Shown: positions 34,788 to 47,390, counted from the first letter of the stretch. The stretch: DNA of 64,000 nt from Gordionus sp. m RMFG-2023 (GCF_954871325.1 NC_088779.1:575121-639120), one strand, 5' to 3'. Notes: generated by a model from the letters alone, not told the origin. Numbers and translations are program-made.

Positions 34788-35428
34788 GTTCGAACCGAAC
34801 CGCAAAACCGGAATGAACTATGATTTTCTGAACCGTAACCTTAACCGAACCTTTATGAAGAAAATATTAAAAGAGCGAATCGAACCGTTATAAATATTTT
34901 GAACCGGTTCAAGACGGTTTTAAAAATAATTAATTTTAAATTATTAACCTAAATTTAAAATTTTAATTTTCCTTGGGGGGCATTTTTTAAATTGGTGGTT
35001 TCTTTTCAAATTAAATATTTCTATATTATCAACATTATATATCAAATTAAATATTTTTATGTTATCAACATTATATATCAAATAATACCAGGTTTGTTGT
35101 TTTTTCTTTAAATACTTAATTTATAAGAGATTAGACAATTTATCTGTTAATTAGATAAGATATCTTAAAATCAGACATGATTATTCTTGGCTAAATTAAC
35201 AAATTTATATATAAGATATTAATAAGCTTTTAGAATAATAAGTGCTAATAATTAGGAAAAAAATAAGAGATTAGACAATTAATCTAATTAGATAAGATAT
35301 CTTAAAATCAGACATAATTATTCTTGGCTAAATTACCAAATTTATACATAAGATAATAAGCTTTTATAATAATAAGTGCTAATAATTAGGAAAAAATTAT
35401 ATAATTCTATTATTAATAAATAACATCT
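34788..35428. mobile_element. hAT-like relic, IR2 left arm only
   Basis: The left end CAGGGGTTCGAACCGAACCG resembles the hAT end at 12182. The mirror arm (43440-43450) passes from GCAGTATAAATAAAA without this 0.64 kb, so it is an insertion. The right end is not recognisable. Inside is a direct tandem duplication (35127-35395). Confidence 0.6.
35127..35395 (+). repeat. Tandem duplication, about 135 bp unit, two copies
   Basis: Both units contain AAGAGATTAGACAAT, AGATAAGATATCTTAAAATC, ATTATTCTTGGCTAAATTA and AAGTGCTAATAATTAGGAAA. They differ by a few substitutions and short gaps. Confidence 0.85.
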
Positions 35429-35469
35429 AAAAATTTCATTCATAGCAATAACTGCACACTATATAGATT

Positions 35470-36070
35470 CTTTGTAATTTATTAAAATTACACCTATATA
35501 CCCATATTTTTGAGTTCTAGATATGGTGTCTCTAAAGGTTTAATTTCTAAAATGTTTTATAAATCATTCAGTAATTGCCCAATAAAATACTAGGATATTA
35601 TGGCTAAGATGGTTAAAAATAATAAATTTAAAAATAAAAATAAATTCATAAATTATAATTCTTTTATCAATTTTATGTAAGAATAATTTAATGCCATCTA
35701 TATATTTATTTTTTTATAAAAAATTTTGAAATTAAATATTGATGTTGTTTTTTTTAAATAAATTGTAAACAAACACAATTTTAAAATTTATAATGTAATA
35801 CGTAAAGAAAGTATAAACAAATTATTTTAAAATTAAAATTAATTGAATAACCCCCTGAATAAATATATATTTTTTAAAATAGCCCCCTATAAAACGTAAT
35901 TATAGTTATAAAATCGTAGAATTAATACAATTATATTTATGAATAATTTTATTTCATTAATTCATAATATATAATCTACAAAAAATTATGATTCCATCTA
36001 GCAAATTCTTGGGAATATAAATATTTTGTCAAAGGATATAATATATATCATTAAAGTTTCCAATTTTTAT
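35470..36070 (-). repeat. Family A copy, IR2 left arm
   Basis: Reversed family A with TATGGTGTCTCTAAAGG, ATGCCATCTATAT, CCCCCTGAATAAATAT and TAGCAAATTCTTGGG. This copy ends in the ...CTATATAGGTGTAATTTT variant rather than TATCACA. Partner: 42880-43400. Confidence 0.7.
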
Positions 36071-36077
36071 TAATTAT

Positions 36078-37790
36078 CACGCCTAAATCATGACATCATA
36101 ATTTTTATATAGCTAATAACTTTTTTTTGCATATGGCGGTTAACTAAATTAATAACCGAATATAAATACATTATTTAAGCACTAAATAATGGCAAAAACT
36201 GGATGTTTAGTTCTATTCTAGTTTTTGTTTTGGCACATAGCCAATATTTGTTTATTTTTGTTTTTTTTGCTAATAACTTTTTATTCTTAAATTCGGCTAC
36301 AAAAGTGATTGAAGCACTAACCTCTACTAACTTAAAGAATGATATAAGTTTCATCGTTAGTGCTTTAAATCAACTTTTAAGCGTGAAGTTGGCATAAATT
36401 TTTATTTTTCCTTATAACTTTTTTTCCTTATATTCAGCTACTATACGGATTGAAGCACTAATGAACACTAAAACTGACATATGATTCATCGTTAGTGCTT
36501 CTAAATGTTCTGCCAACATCACGGAGCTCTTAAAAATTTATGCTCTAAGAACATTTTATACTTTGAAAATAGAATTATATGCTCGCAATCAGCCTGAAGG
36601 ACCATATAAATTGAGCAATAAGCCTTTTGATGTGGTTGAAAGATTAATTCAGCCCATTTCTAAGAGTAATAGGAATGTCACCACAGATAACTGGTTTACC
36701 AGTTATGAACTTGCTAAACATTTATTAAATTCCCATTCATTAATAATAGTAGGAACCTAAAGAAAAAATAAAAAGCAGATTCAAACATCATTTAATTTTA
36801 AAAAGTAAGATATTTATTCAAGTTTATTTGTCTTCCAAGATAATATGACATTAGTATAGTACGTACCAAAAAAGTATAAGCATGTTATTATGCTACCCTT
36901 CACTATGATAACAATATTGATACATCAACTGGGGATTTGAAAAAACCAGAAATTATCACATTTTACAATCTCACCAAGGCTGGTGTTGATGTTGTGGATC
37001 AGCTATGTTCAAATTATTCAATATCCAGAATAACAAACAAATGGCCTATGGCAATTTTTTATAATTTGTTGAATATATTTTGCATAAATTATTTAATAAT
37101 TTATAAATCCAATAATTTAAAGGAGATTAATAGTCAAAGTTTATAAAATTATTAGCAATGGAGCTAATAACTCCATTACGGAGTAATAAATACTAAGGCC
37201 CACATGTTAATAAACTGCTAGGGGATAATATTGGGAATATGCTTAATATAGAGGAATTAAAACCTATATCAACCAAACAAAAAGGAAGGTGCTCCTCTTG
37301 TCCAAGGGTTAGGGATAAGAAATCCTCATTTATTTAAATTGTTTAAAATTTATATGCAAAGATCATATGTATGTAACATGTCGTGAATGTTTTTTTTAAA
37401 AAAATGTATGAACTTTAATATCAAATATCTTTTTTAATATCTGATTTTTTATTAAAAAATTGATTTAATTATTACTATAAAATATTTGAATTAATAAAAT
37501 ATATAATCAAATTTGCTTCCTTTCATTCACTTTTGGTCATATCATATGATTAAGGAAAGTTCCAAAAAAGGATTTTTTTTTTGAGCAGCTTTAGTAAAAA
37601 TACCATAACTTTATTTAGAAATAAATGAATATCTAGAAATTTTGTATTTATTATCTCTAATATATTTACAATAAGTGTGTAAAATTTTAGGTCTTATATT
37701 TTATTATTTTCTGAGATATAGCTATTTAAAATATGTGGTAAACCCCACCTATGTAACCGCGGGAGTTTCTTCCACCTATGTAGAGAAGGG
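36078..37790 (+). mobile_element. piggyBac transposon relic at the IR2 centre
   Basis: The right end is AGAGAAGGG followed by TTAA (37791-37794); inward it holds ACATAGGTGGAAG and ATAGGTGGGGTTTACC, like the TTAA-CCCTTC ends of the IR1 central element. The left end is missing. Order: hairpin modules with GCACTAAC (36300-36540), then transposase fragments on the plus strand, then the right end. The first 460 bp closely match 18070-18545 of the IR1 element. Confidence 0.75.
36545..37400 (+). pseudogene. piggyBac transposase, C-terminal half, broken
   Basis: A DDE transposase of the piggyBac family would excise at TTAA. Recognisable blocks are KLSNKPFDVVERLIQPISKS, NVTTDNWFTSYELAKHLL with LIIVGT (36563-36760, then a stop), ITFYNLTKAGVDVVDQLC and SISRITNKWPMAIFYNLLNI (36937-37146), and a cysteine-rich tail beginning KGRCSSCPRVRDKKS near 37290. 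The catalytic aspartates in TDNWF and GVDVVDQ are present; the N-terminal half with the first aspartate is gone. Several stops and shifts occur. It is inactive, but its hairpin-module flank links it to the non-coding IR1 element. Confidence 0.85.
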
Positions 37791-37794
37791 TTAA

Positions 37795-38475
37795 TCTATT
37801 GAATTTTAGAACTAGTTTCAGATTCAATCTCTATATCTATTAGAATTTATACTAGATTTGAAAGATGATTTAAATCTTTAAAAATTAGTATTTCAACATA
37901 AAATTTTAACATTAGAAAAATTTAGTATGTAAGAAAGATCTACTATGGATTGGATAAGGACAATTTTACTACTACTAATTATAGAAAGCGAATAAATAAG
38001 GTTATTAGGATTATTTTAAAAATAATTATGATCAATTTGTATTCGGAAAATAGAGCATTATAGAAAGTTTTATAGGAGAATGTATTAAAATAATAAATGA
38101 AAGAATAAAACTTATCTTTAGTACATAAAATAGTTTGTCTTATCTTATCTTTGTACTTCACTGGGGAAACACACAATTAAGTGATAAAATATTTTGGTAT
38201 CCGGTTGTAAGGTAAATTATAAAATAATAATTGATAATGACCTGGCATGTTATTATGATCGACATTTTTAAAAATAAAATGTGATAAATAAAAATGATAT
38301 GATTTCATAATTAATATTTTAAATTATAATGACTATTTAGGATATTAATATTATTATTTATTTTTCGGGTCGTACAGCTCTTACAACCCGACCTCAGCCC
38401 GAAAAATACTTTTTTCATGTCCGAACTCGACCCGAGCCTGAGGCTCGGTTCGGGCTACTGACAGCCCGTGCAATC
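37795..38475. other. AT-rich sequence with one G+C-rich MITE-like patch
   Basis: No gene was seen. The patch at 38365-38475 contains inverted runs (TTCGGGTCGTACAGC, CGAACTCGACCCGAGCCTGA, GGTTCGGGCT) resembling the ends of G+C-rich hAT-type MITEs elsewhere in this window, but its borders are unclear. Confidence 0.45.
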
Positions 38476-39240
38476 CTCTATCAGTTGTGGAATCTAATTT
38501 TAAAAAAATTAAAATATTTGTTAACATAAATTAAAATTTTTCAATTGATAATACTTGGCTTGATTTAGATTTTTACGTGATCTCCTGTTATCTCTTCATT
38601 TCTAACCTAAAAATAATTAAATAATATAAATATATGATAAAATATGAATAATGGTTGCTATCATTATCAATGTGTGAATGATCATATTGTATAGTGATTA
38701 CCATTGGACCTATTATGCTAAAATCATTTTTATTGTATAAATATTTTTTTAAAGAAAACTATTGGCTAAACTTTGACGTTTTTTGAGGATAAAAATTTTA
38801 ATTTATGTTAACAAATATTTTAATTTATTTTAAATTAGATTTCACAACTCATACTACAAAAGCATAGATGTGATACCCTATATAATAATATCTTTGATAT
38901 CCAGATGTAGTGTCTCTAAAGGTTTAATTTCTAAAATGTTTTATAAATCATTTAATAGTTACCCTATAAAATGCTAGGATATTATGGCTTAAATGGATAA
39001 AATAATAAATTTTTATAAAATTATATATTTTATAAATTTTGTATAATTCATTTAACAATTTTACCCAGGAAATATTGAATGCCATCTATATCTTTATTAT
39101 GTGATGTATAATTTTTTGTTAAAGATAGAATCCTCAAAAAATGTCAATCAAATTTAGCCAATAGTATTCTTTTAAAAAAAACTGTCCAATAAAAATGATT
39201 ATAGGGTAATCGGTCCAATAGTAATCATGTAACAACCTCA
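38476..39240. repeat. Nested inverted fragments of the non-coding LTR-like block and family A
   Basis: TATCAGTTGTGGAATC at 38480 is inverted as GATTTCACAACTCATA at 38845, and CATTGGACCTATTATG at 38700 is inverted near 39220 (CGGTCCAATAGTAATC). Between them (38870-39130) is a reversed family A end with GATATCCAGATGTAGTGTC. The pieces match 12183-12340 and 21680-21830, so this is a rearranged fragment of the same element. Confidence 0.65.
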
Positions 39241-40420
39241 ACATTCATTCAATTTTATAACACATTTTACCATCATCATAAGGTTAAATTTTTTATAGTT
39301 TATATAGTTACCCTACCTAATATATTGGAATATGCAAGTCTTTTAAAATTGGCTTCAAAGAAATTTAAACTTCAAACTGGGAAGAATAAAGGAGAGTTTT
39401 AATGTCACAGTATGTCTCTAGGAATTTAAGGGTTTTGTTATCAAAACAATTTTTAAAGTATACTTTGATAATATCCATGGAAGAGGATTTTTGACTTCTC
39501 CCTTAACACTCAATCTTAATTGCTATGTATACCTAATAAATTGAGACCCTGGATTTTGACCCTTGCCAATAATCTTCTAAATAGCCAATGGATACCTTCA
39601 GCACCGCAGAGTTTTTGTGACACTATCAGGTTGACCTCATATTTGATTTAAATCTATGAGGTCTTTGTTTAAAAGAGTATTTATGAAGGTCTTTAAAGCA
39701 TTTAAATAATTTTTTATGATAAGTGTAGGTTTTATATGAAATTCATGTGTATTAATAGTTTATTTCTAAAATCATTTTTATTATTATTCCAAAACTGGAA
39801 ATAGAATAGATACCAAATTTAATTTTTATTATTTTAAGAAATATTATTCTAATCTCCAAATAACTTTTCTTTAAATCCAAAAAATTTATTGAATTATAAA
39901 ACTAAAATTTAATTTAAGCTGCGTCCAAAATGTTTTAAAAAAATCCTTAAAATTTTCACAAATTAATAACAACACTTTGAACACATTCAAGTTTTAAAAA
40001 AAATTAAAATATTCAAAATGTTTGATATGATTCAAATATTAGTTATTTATTAAATGATATGCAAATATTTGTATTTATTATTATATATTACCTTTCACTT
40101 ATTAAACTTTGTATGAAATGAACCTATTTTTTGATAATGGTTATATTTAAATTTTATTTATATACTTAATAAATAAATATATGTTGTAAATATCAATATT
40201 TAATAAACAGTTGGAAAACCAATAATAACTTTTATTTTAAAAGATAATTTTTCCATAAAATATGAATAAACTTTTATATTTGAGCTATATTATAAAATTA
40301 TAATAGAAATGATATAAAGAGTAGGAATAGGAATATTTTTATTAATAACTATAGGGTTCATAATATTTTGAAGAATTTAAAAATAAGATATTAAATAATT
40401 TTGTACCCCTTACTATTTTT
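39241..40420. other. No recognisable feature
   Basis: Unique-looking AT-rich DNA without a supported gene, RNA or repeat. The 39310-39640 part is slightly less AT-rich and could be an old insertion. Confidence 0.5.
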
Positions 40421-40429
40421 CTGGATCCA

Positions 40430-41255
40430 AGGAAAAAATTAATTATTCTGGGTTTTCCTGGGCTTGGGAAATATTTTTCACAATTAATTTGGACTTGGAC
40501 GTAGCTTGCTAAACATTTTTCAAAAAATTTTTAATTTTAATATGGGCTAGAAATTGTGAAAATTTTTTTTTGTCTGGCCTAATCAGAAACCAAGGCCCAT
40601 GCAACTTTCATATTCTGATTGTATATTTAAATGCATTGAGACTTTTTATATATTTTATTTCAGTTCTCAACTTCCAAAATTATTATGGGCTTTGGCAGGT
40701 TTGAGAAAATTTTCCCAAGTGCGTGGACCTGGCTTTGGAATTTTTTTAATATTAGGCATAGGTGTAATATTTAACACAAAATATTTATAAATTTAAATAT
40801 ATTTTTATTCAAAAAAAAAATAGTATTCAATCTTAGTCTAATTGGGTTGGCCTTGGTCTGAAATAGGGGTGAGCTGGGTTAAGATAGAATAAAAAATAAA
40901 TTTGGATTTTAGAGATTTACTTATCTCCAGGTTTGGAAAATAATTTTGAAAATTACTATGGGTTGGCCAGGCTTGAGAGAATTTTTAATAAAATTATTAT
41001 GAGTTAGATTGGGCGTGGAAAATATTTTTATAAATTATATTGTGCTGGGCTTAAGGAAAATTATTGTTAGCTTGGACGTTTGATAATTTTTTCATTATTA
41101 ACTATGGGTCAGACATTGGCCGCAAAACAAATTATTTTGCAGGTCTGGGCTCGGCCTATCAAAAAACCAAGGGCCATGAAAATCTGATTTTTATTGTATT
41201 TTTAAATTCATTATGATTATTTAAATGTTTTATTTCAGTTCTCACCTACCAAAAT
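40430..41255 (+). repeat. Direct duplication with GGGCTTGG-type blocks
   Basis: The stretch around 40580-40680 (AACCAAGGCCCATG, then TTTTATTTCAGTTCTCA and CAAAATTATT) recurs at 41160-41255 (AACCAAGGGCCATG, TTTTATTTCAGTTCTCA, CAAAATTATT). Between are about six degenerate copies of a phrase like TATGGGCTTGGNNAATTTTT. The short frame at 40599-40790 lies across it and is not a gene. Confidence 0.6.
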
Positions 41256-41256
41256 T

Positions 41257-42110
<854 letters not shown>

Positions 42111-42180
42111 CTTGTAAAGTTTAACGTCTTTCAAATTTGATTGTGTTATTCTCTTTTCAATTACGATTCAACCTTTGATC

Positions 42181-42297
42181 TTCTCTTCTCTTCTCTTCTC
42201 TTCTCTTCTCTTCTCTTCTCTTCTCTTCTCTTCTCTTCTCTTCTCTTCTCTTCTCTTCTCTTCTCTTCTCTTCTCTTCTCTTCTCTTCTCTTCTCTT
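42181..42297 (+). repeat. (TTCTC)n microsatellite, about 23 units
   Basis: A clean pentamer array of TTCTC. The purines are on the opposite strand relative to the GAAA array 590 bp to the left. The open frame of alternating Arg/Glu/Lys on the minus strand is an artefact of the repeat. Confidence 0.97.
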
Positions 42298-42389
42298 TAT
42301 AAAATATAAGATAATCTTCAGATGGATTTTTTTTTCGATACTATTATCAAGTATGATTTCAATTTTTTTAAAAAATAAAAATGAATCCA

Positions 42390-42865
42390 TTGGGCCATTA
42401 TGTCAGAAACTGCCCGTACCGTCAGACCAGGGTCAGGTGAGACCTAACTGGACCGGATCACTGCAAAAACTATTCTAATATGTCAAATATATTTTTACAA
42501 CATCTATCATTAATTACCCTCGAATATATTTACATATAAAATCCTTTTATTTTTTCAAAACAAATTTAAATTTAAAAAAAACTTATATTCTTACCGAAAA
42601 ATATATTTTAAAGACTTCCATAAATGTCAATCGATAGATTCAACGCCACCCTCCCCCCCACCCCCTTTTCTTGAGAAATCAAACTGGGGTCTTAATAATA
42701 CAATTTATGTATACACAAATATAATGTAAATAAATGTCTACATAAATTCTAATAAATGATCAAGAAAAATATAAATATTTTTATTTTCTTTAAATTTTCT
42801 TCCTTCTGTTCCAGGAAGTTCCATTTTTTTACCAATACATAATTTATTGTCCTAAATAACATAAA
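42390..42865 (+). repeat. Family B dispersed repeat, shortened copy
   Basis: Has the head block (CCCGTACCGTCAGACC), ATCAAACTGGGGTC after a C-rich run, and CTGTTCCAGGAAGTTCC, then jumps to the IR2 right arm at 42866. The middle of the family is missing. Confidence 0.65.
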
Positions 42866-42879
42866 TATAATTAATAAAA

Positions 42880-43400
42880 ATTTGAAACTTTAATGATATA
42901 TATTATATCCTTTGACAAAATATTTATATTCCCAAGAATTTACTATATGTAATCATAAAATTTTTATTATAAATATAATTGTAATAATTCTATGTTTTTA
43001 TAACAAAAATACGTTTTATCGGATTTTTTTAAAAAAATTTTTATTCAGGGGGTTATTCAATTAATTTTAATTTTAGAATAATTTGTTTAAAAGGTTGTTT
43101 ACAAATTATTTAAAAAAAATAATATCAATATTTAATTCTTATTTTAGCAAAATATTTTTGTAAGAAAATAAATATATAGATGGCATTAAATAATTCCTAG
43201 GCATAATTGTTAAAAGAATTATAAAGAATTCATAATATATATTATTCTTTAAATTTTATTATTTTTACCCATCTTAGCCATAATATCCCTTTATTTTATT
43301 GGGCAATTCCTGAATTATTTATAAAACATTTTAGAAATTAAACCTTTAGAGACACCATATCTGGAACTCAAAAATATGGCTATATAGGTGTAATTTTAAT
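42880..43400 (+). repeat. Family A copy, IR2 right arm
   Basis: Partner of 35470-36070; contains AGATGGCATTAAATAATTCC, CTTTAGAGACACCATATCTGG and ATGGCTATATAGGTGTAATT. Confidence 0.7.
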
Positions 43401-43531
43401 AAAATGTAAATAATCAATATAGTGTGCAGTTATTCCTATGTATGAAATTTTATTTATACTGCTTTAAAAAATAATTTTTATTTAAAATATTTTATAAAGA
43501 ATTTCTTATTTTCTCAAAATTAGACAAATAA

Positions 43532-43964
43532 CAGAGTTGTTAAAAGATACTTTTTAAATGGATCTAGATACAGATATTTTATTCAAAAATACTATCTAGA
43601 TACAGATACAGATATTTTATTCAAAAATCTATCTAGATACAGATATTTTATTCAAAAATCTATCTAGATACAGATACAGATATTTTATTCAAAAATCTAT
43701 CTAGATACAGATACAGATATTTTATTCAAAAATCTATCTAGATACAGATACAGATATTTTATTCAAAAATCTATCTAGATACAGATACAGATATTTTATT
43801 CAAAAATCTATCTAGATACAGATATTTTATTCAAAAATCTATCTAGATACAGATACAGATATTTTATTCAAAAATCTATCTAGATACAGATACAGATATT
43901 TTATTCAAAAATCTATCTAGATACAGATACCACATTTTTATATTTAGATCCTTTAACAACTCTG
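43532..43964. mobile_element. hAT MITE filled with a minisatellite
   Basis: The ends are CAGAGTTGTTAAAAG on the left and, reverse-complemented, CAGAGTTGTTAAAGG on the right. The flanking octamers ACAAATAA (43524-43531) and CTAAATAA (43965-43972) agree at 6 of 8 bases. The mirror arm lacks the element. Almost the whole interior is the tandem array described next. There is no coding capacity. Confidence 0.8.
43560..43945 (+). repeat. 31/37 bp minisatellite inside a hAT MITE
   Basis: About ten units of TATCTAGATACAGATACAGA plus TATTTTATTCAAAAATC. Units come in two lengths that differ by one ACAGAT hexamer. The terminal parts of the MITE (TGGATCTAGATACAGATA and TATTTAGATCC) are continuous with the unit, so the array probably grew from the subterminal sequence. 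Confidence 0.9.
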
Positions 43965-44344
43965 CTAAATAATAATTGATAACTTTGTTTTTAGACTAAA
44001 TTAGAGGTCTGTTTAAAAAAATTTTAACCCGTCTGCCCAGCCCACTCGAAGTTTACAAAAAAGTATATAACCGACCGCCCGCCCATTAGTGTAAAATTTT
44101 TTTACCCTCCCGTCTATTATTTATCAATGAATTTCGCTTATAAAATTTAATTATGGCCATTCTTTCAATTTTTTAAGCATCTGATAAAAATATTTCAGCA
44201 TCACAACCTCTACAAAAAAGTTTATAATTTAGGAAAATTAAATTTAAGCATAAAAAAAAAATATTCAATTTAAATTTATGGACAATTTATTTGATCAAAT
44301 AAGTATATTTATGAAATGAATGTATATATATATAAAATTGATAT

Positions 44345-44590
44345 TATATGTAATTATAATGCAAAAATAATAATGAATCGACATTTTCGGGATACAAACA
44401 CGTTCTCCTTTGTTCTAAAAACCTTCCAGCAATGCTAAATCCTGGTTCAGAAGAAGTACTAGTTGCAGGAATTGCCAATATTTTTCTTGCTAATCTTGAT
44501 AAATTTGACAAACTTGTCCACCAAAGTAGGAAATCCGTTTGAAGTATATCCTCTTCCTCAAGTGAGATCCAGATGTCCCGTATGCAATAT
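44345..44590 (-). pseudogene. hAT (Ac-like) transposase C-terminal dimerisation domain
   Basis: The minus-strand frame reads IRDIWISLEEEDILQTDFLL, WWTSLSNLSRLARKILAIPA, TSTSSEPGFSIAGRFLEQRR, TCLYPENVDSLLFLHYNYI then a stop. This is the hAT C-terminal block (LA(I/V)PATS(T/V)SSE..FS.AG, R..L.PENV..L.FL) with its usual end of protein. The N-terminal and catalytic parts are missing, their place taken by the Gypsy fossil. It differs from the hAT at 9873-11800, so at least two hAT lineages are present. Confidence 0.85.
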
Positions 44591-44639
44591 ATGTAAAACT
44601 CTTTTTTGAAATGAGTATGAAATAATTAATTTACCATTC

Positions 44640-45990
44640 CAAAATAAAATACCGTGCTATATTTGTAATCGTTTTCATGCTATTCGGAATAGTAACAGAA
44701 CAAAATACTATACAGTTTTATAAACCGGACCTCGAGTTAATAATAGAAGCAGATGCGTCTAACCAAGGATTTGGAGCTGTACTCATTCAAAAATATGATA
44801 ATGGTAACGAATTTCCAATAGATTCCACCTCAAAAACTTTACAAGACACTGAAAAGAATTATTCTACAATAGACAAAGAAGCAAAAGCAATAATAAACGG
44901 TGTATAAAAATTTCATAACTATTTGTATGGACGAAAATTTATAATTTAAACAGACCACAAACCTTTAATGGTAATAGCAGAAATTTAAGCTCATTAACAA
45001 AACAAAGATTATTACTGTACCAATATGGGATTGATATTTATTGCTGAGGCTAGTGGGAGAGACTGAATATCTATGGAACTAATAATAAATAAATAAATAT
45101 ATAATTATTAATAATTTCTAATACTAATTCACTACTTTTACTCTTTATTCAACTTCTATCAAATCCAAAATAATAATCAAAATATCGTCTGTAAATTAAT
45201 AATCAAAAAATCATCGGTCAATAAATAATAAAATAATTTTCGAAGAATCCAAATTATCCAAAACTGGGCTTTTTTGAATTAACAATGTATATATATATAA
45301 AAAAATTAAACAATTTTCGAAGAATTAAATATATAAAATTTGCATATTTGAATATATATATAAAATTTATAGAAAAATATTATGTTCAATTTAAGATTAT
45401 TTACATAGACAAATTACCCCAAAAATATTATCTTCGTCTACCATCTATTTATGAATAATCACTTTTCAAAATTAACATTCGAATTTGCATATACAACAAT
45501 GTTGGGTTTATAAATTATCTGCATATGATTATTATATAATGTACAAGAACGGCGCTAATAATATAATTGCAGATGCTTTATCGCGAAACCCAATAGAAAA
45601 AAATGATAGAATAACAAGCGAAAATAAAAAAGTGGAATATATAAGAAATCTTACTTATGACACATTAACTCTATCAAGAAAAGAACTTTGAGAGGAAACC
45701 GCGAAAGATCCAATTTTAAGAAGAGTAAAAATATTAAGTACAAATATACAAAATCAAGCACCAAAATTACAAGCTTCTAGAATAGGACTAGATGAAATAG
45801 AAAATGATGATGGTGTTTATTTTGGAATTGCAGATTAATCATTCCGTACTCACTTTAAAAAAGAGTTTAACATATATTGCATAGGGGACATACGGGTATT
45901 ACATCAATGAAATCCATTACGAGACATTATATATGGTGGGAAAAATTAGATAAAGATGTCGAAAAACTAGTAAAGTTTCTTCGCTTAAAA
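44640..45990 (+). mobile_element. Ty3/Gypsy pol fossil inside the hAT element
   Basis: Recognisable parts are the RNase H start (LIIEADASNQGFGAVL near 44730), a downstream RNase H/connection piece (IIADALSRNP near 45570), and a zinc-binding/integrase N-terminal trace to about 45990. About 0.45 kb of AT-rich filler (45030-45480) lies between pieces. It is broken in several places, without visible LTRs. It is a different lineage from the fossil at 6280-8646 by its RNase H sequence, and looks old. Confidence 0.75.
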
Positions 45991-46259
45991 AAAACGATTG
46001 TTACAATAAAAATTGTTCTTGATCATTATAATTAATTATGATTTTTCTTTAGTTTGTTTTTGAAGAAAAATTTTAAATTTCAATCGGCCCGTCCATTGTT
46101 TAAATTTCTTAACCCGCCCGCCTGCCCATTCCCGAAAATTTTTTACCCGTCCATCATTACGCCAATTAGATGGACGGGCGTGGGCAGGCGGACCAAAACC
46201 TCGCCCAATGCAGACCTCTAGACTAAATTGTAGCAGTTGAGTTTAAATATTTTATTAAA

Positions 46260-46800
46260 TTATGAAGACCTGAACTTTCAAAAGTCTTCATTGGCAGACA
46301 GTCCATTATTAACCATTTTATTATTAATTGGTTCATATGTTCACTTTGAAATTTATCCAATGGTATTGAAGAAAGTGATTTTGTGCTTGTGGAGGGCATG
46401 TTAAAATTAAGAGTAGATTATGTTTTTGAGATATTTACATTTTTATCATCAGAAGTATATATATTTAATGTTTTATCAGATGTCTGCTTAAGGTACCTAA
46501 TTATAATGAGAATAAGGTTACGTTATTTTGACAATGAATTATTCAGAGAGTTTCTTAAGAAAAAATAGAACTATACAAATAATAACCAAAATATTTTAAT
46601 AATGATACTGCTTATTTTGATTAATTTATTGCTTAAAAAATTATAAAAAATTATTTTGTTACTTGTTCCTAACGATACATTAAATTTGGTACTGCAGTGA
46701 ACGCATATTCTATGTTTTTTATTGGGACTATAAGTAAAATGTTTTTTGGACAAACTTATGGTTTTCATATTTTAAAATAACTCCTCTAGAAAAATATCAT
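46260..46800 (-). pseudogene. BED-finger (hAT-like) gene remnant, IR2 right-arm copy
   Basis: The minus-strand frame 46571-46768 reads KTISLSKKHFTYSPNKKHR, ICVHCSTKFNVSLGTSNKII, a C-X2-C finger with a TSN spacer as in BED fingers of hAT proteins; the histidine pair is not clear. Further along (46430-46280) is the broken partner of the 34472 frame, with changes that interrupt it. Between the arms, the finger is better kept here and the following exon better kept on the left. Confidence 0.5.
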
Positions 46801-46859
46801 AAAATAAAATATACAAAAAAGTTATATTAATTGAATACTAAGGCAAACTTAAATATTAA

Positions 46860-47390
46860 TAAAAGACCGGTCCGGATCGCGGTCAGGACCGTAAAAAATA
46901 AAAAGAAGAACTGAAAAAATAAAGACAAAAAAAAACTAAATAATTATAAGCAGAAAAAACTAAACTGAAAATCAAAAATCGGAAGACCCTAAACGTAAAT
47001 CCTACTAAATCTTACTCAAAGCTAAAAATGTGATAACTACTAAATACTTGTTGACTCTTAAATCGTAACTTTTTATTTTAAACACATAAACATAAATGAT
47101 GAAAAATGGTTTTATAACTTTAAACTAATAATAAAAAAAATGGTTTTATCAGTTTTCATATAAAAAATTGATGATTTTTTTACAATTATTTTTCAACATC
47201 ATAAAATTAATATATCACGTGTTGTATTATGATAATTATAATCCAATCAACCTTATTTATTTTGGTTGATTGGCATTCTGCAAAATTCATATAAATTCGT
47301 ATATAAAAATACGACAGTCCGGACCACGGTTCTCAAAAAAAGATCGGTCCGGTCCCGGTCTAAGACCGACAGGACCGTTAACCTTCACAA
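46860..47390. mobile_element. MITE-like repeat with GGTCCGG-type ends
   Basis: The G+C-rich terminal stretches AGACCGGTCCGGATCGCGG on the left and CGGTCCGGTCCCGGTC with GACAGGACCGTTA on the right are partly inverted copies around an AT-rich middle. Target duplication not resolved. Confidence 0.45.

Larger units (their letters stand above)
34081..36077 (+). repeat. IR2 left arm
   Basis: Mirrored by 42866-46830. Anchor pairs: AAACCATAAGTTTGTCC (34165) with GGACAAACTTATGGTTT (46748), AATTAGGTACCTTAAGCAGA (34430) with its complement near 46480, CACACTATAT... (35455) with ATATAGTGTGCAG (43415), and TTTGTCAAAGGATATAAT (36015) with its complement near 42910. After removing insertions each arm is about 1.3-1.4 kb. 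The arm starts at the base after IR1 ends. Confidence 0.85.
44002..46220 (-). mobile_element. hAT transposon, 2.2 kb, with an internal Gypsy fossil
   Basis: The ends are TAGAGGTCTG and CAGACCTCTA. The octamer GACTAAAT flanks both (43994-44001 and 46221-46228) and is single in the mirror arm near 34683. The subterminal G+C-rich blocks (GTCTGCCCAGCCC, GGACGGGCGTGGGCAGG) are inverted copies of each other. The minus strand carries a hAT transposase C-terminus (44345-44590); a Ty3/Gypsy pol fossil occupies much of the rest. Confidence 0.85.
42866..46830 (-). repeat. IR2 right arm
   Basis: Reverse-complement partner of 34081-36077, lengthened by two hAT insertions (43532-43964 and 44002-46220) absent from the left arm. 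Without these it is about 1.3 kb. Confidence 0.85.

Noticed and set aside
42157-42390. Arg/Glu/Lys-rich minus-strand frame
   Set aside because: Translation of the TTCTC pentamer array.
43560-43945. CRISPR-like repeat array
   Set aside because: The units are contiguous without unique spacers, lie inside a hAT MITE, and the genome is animal.
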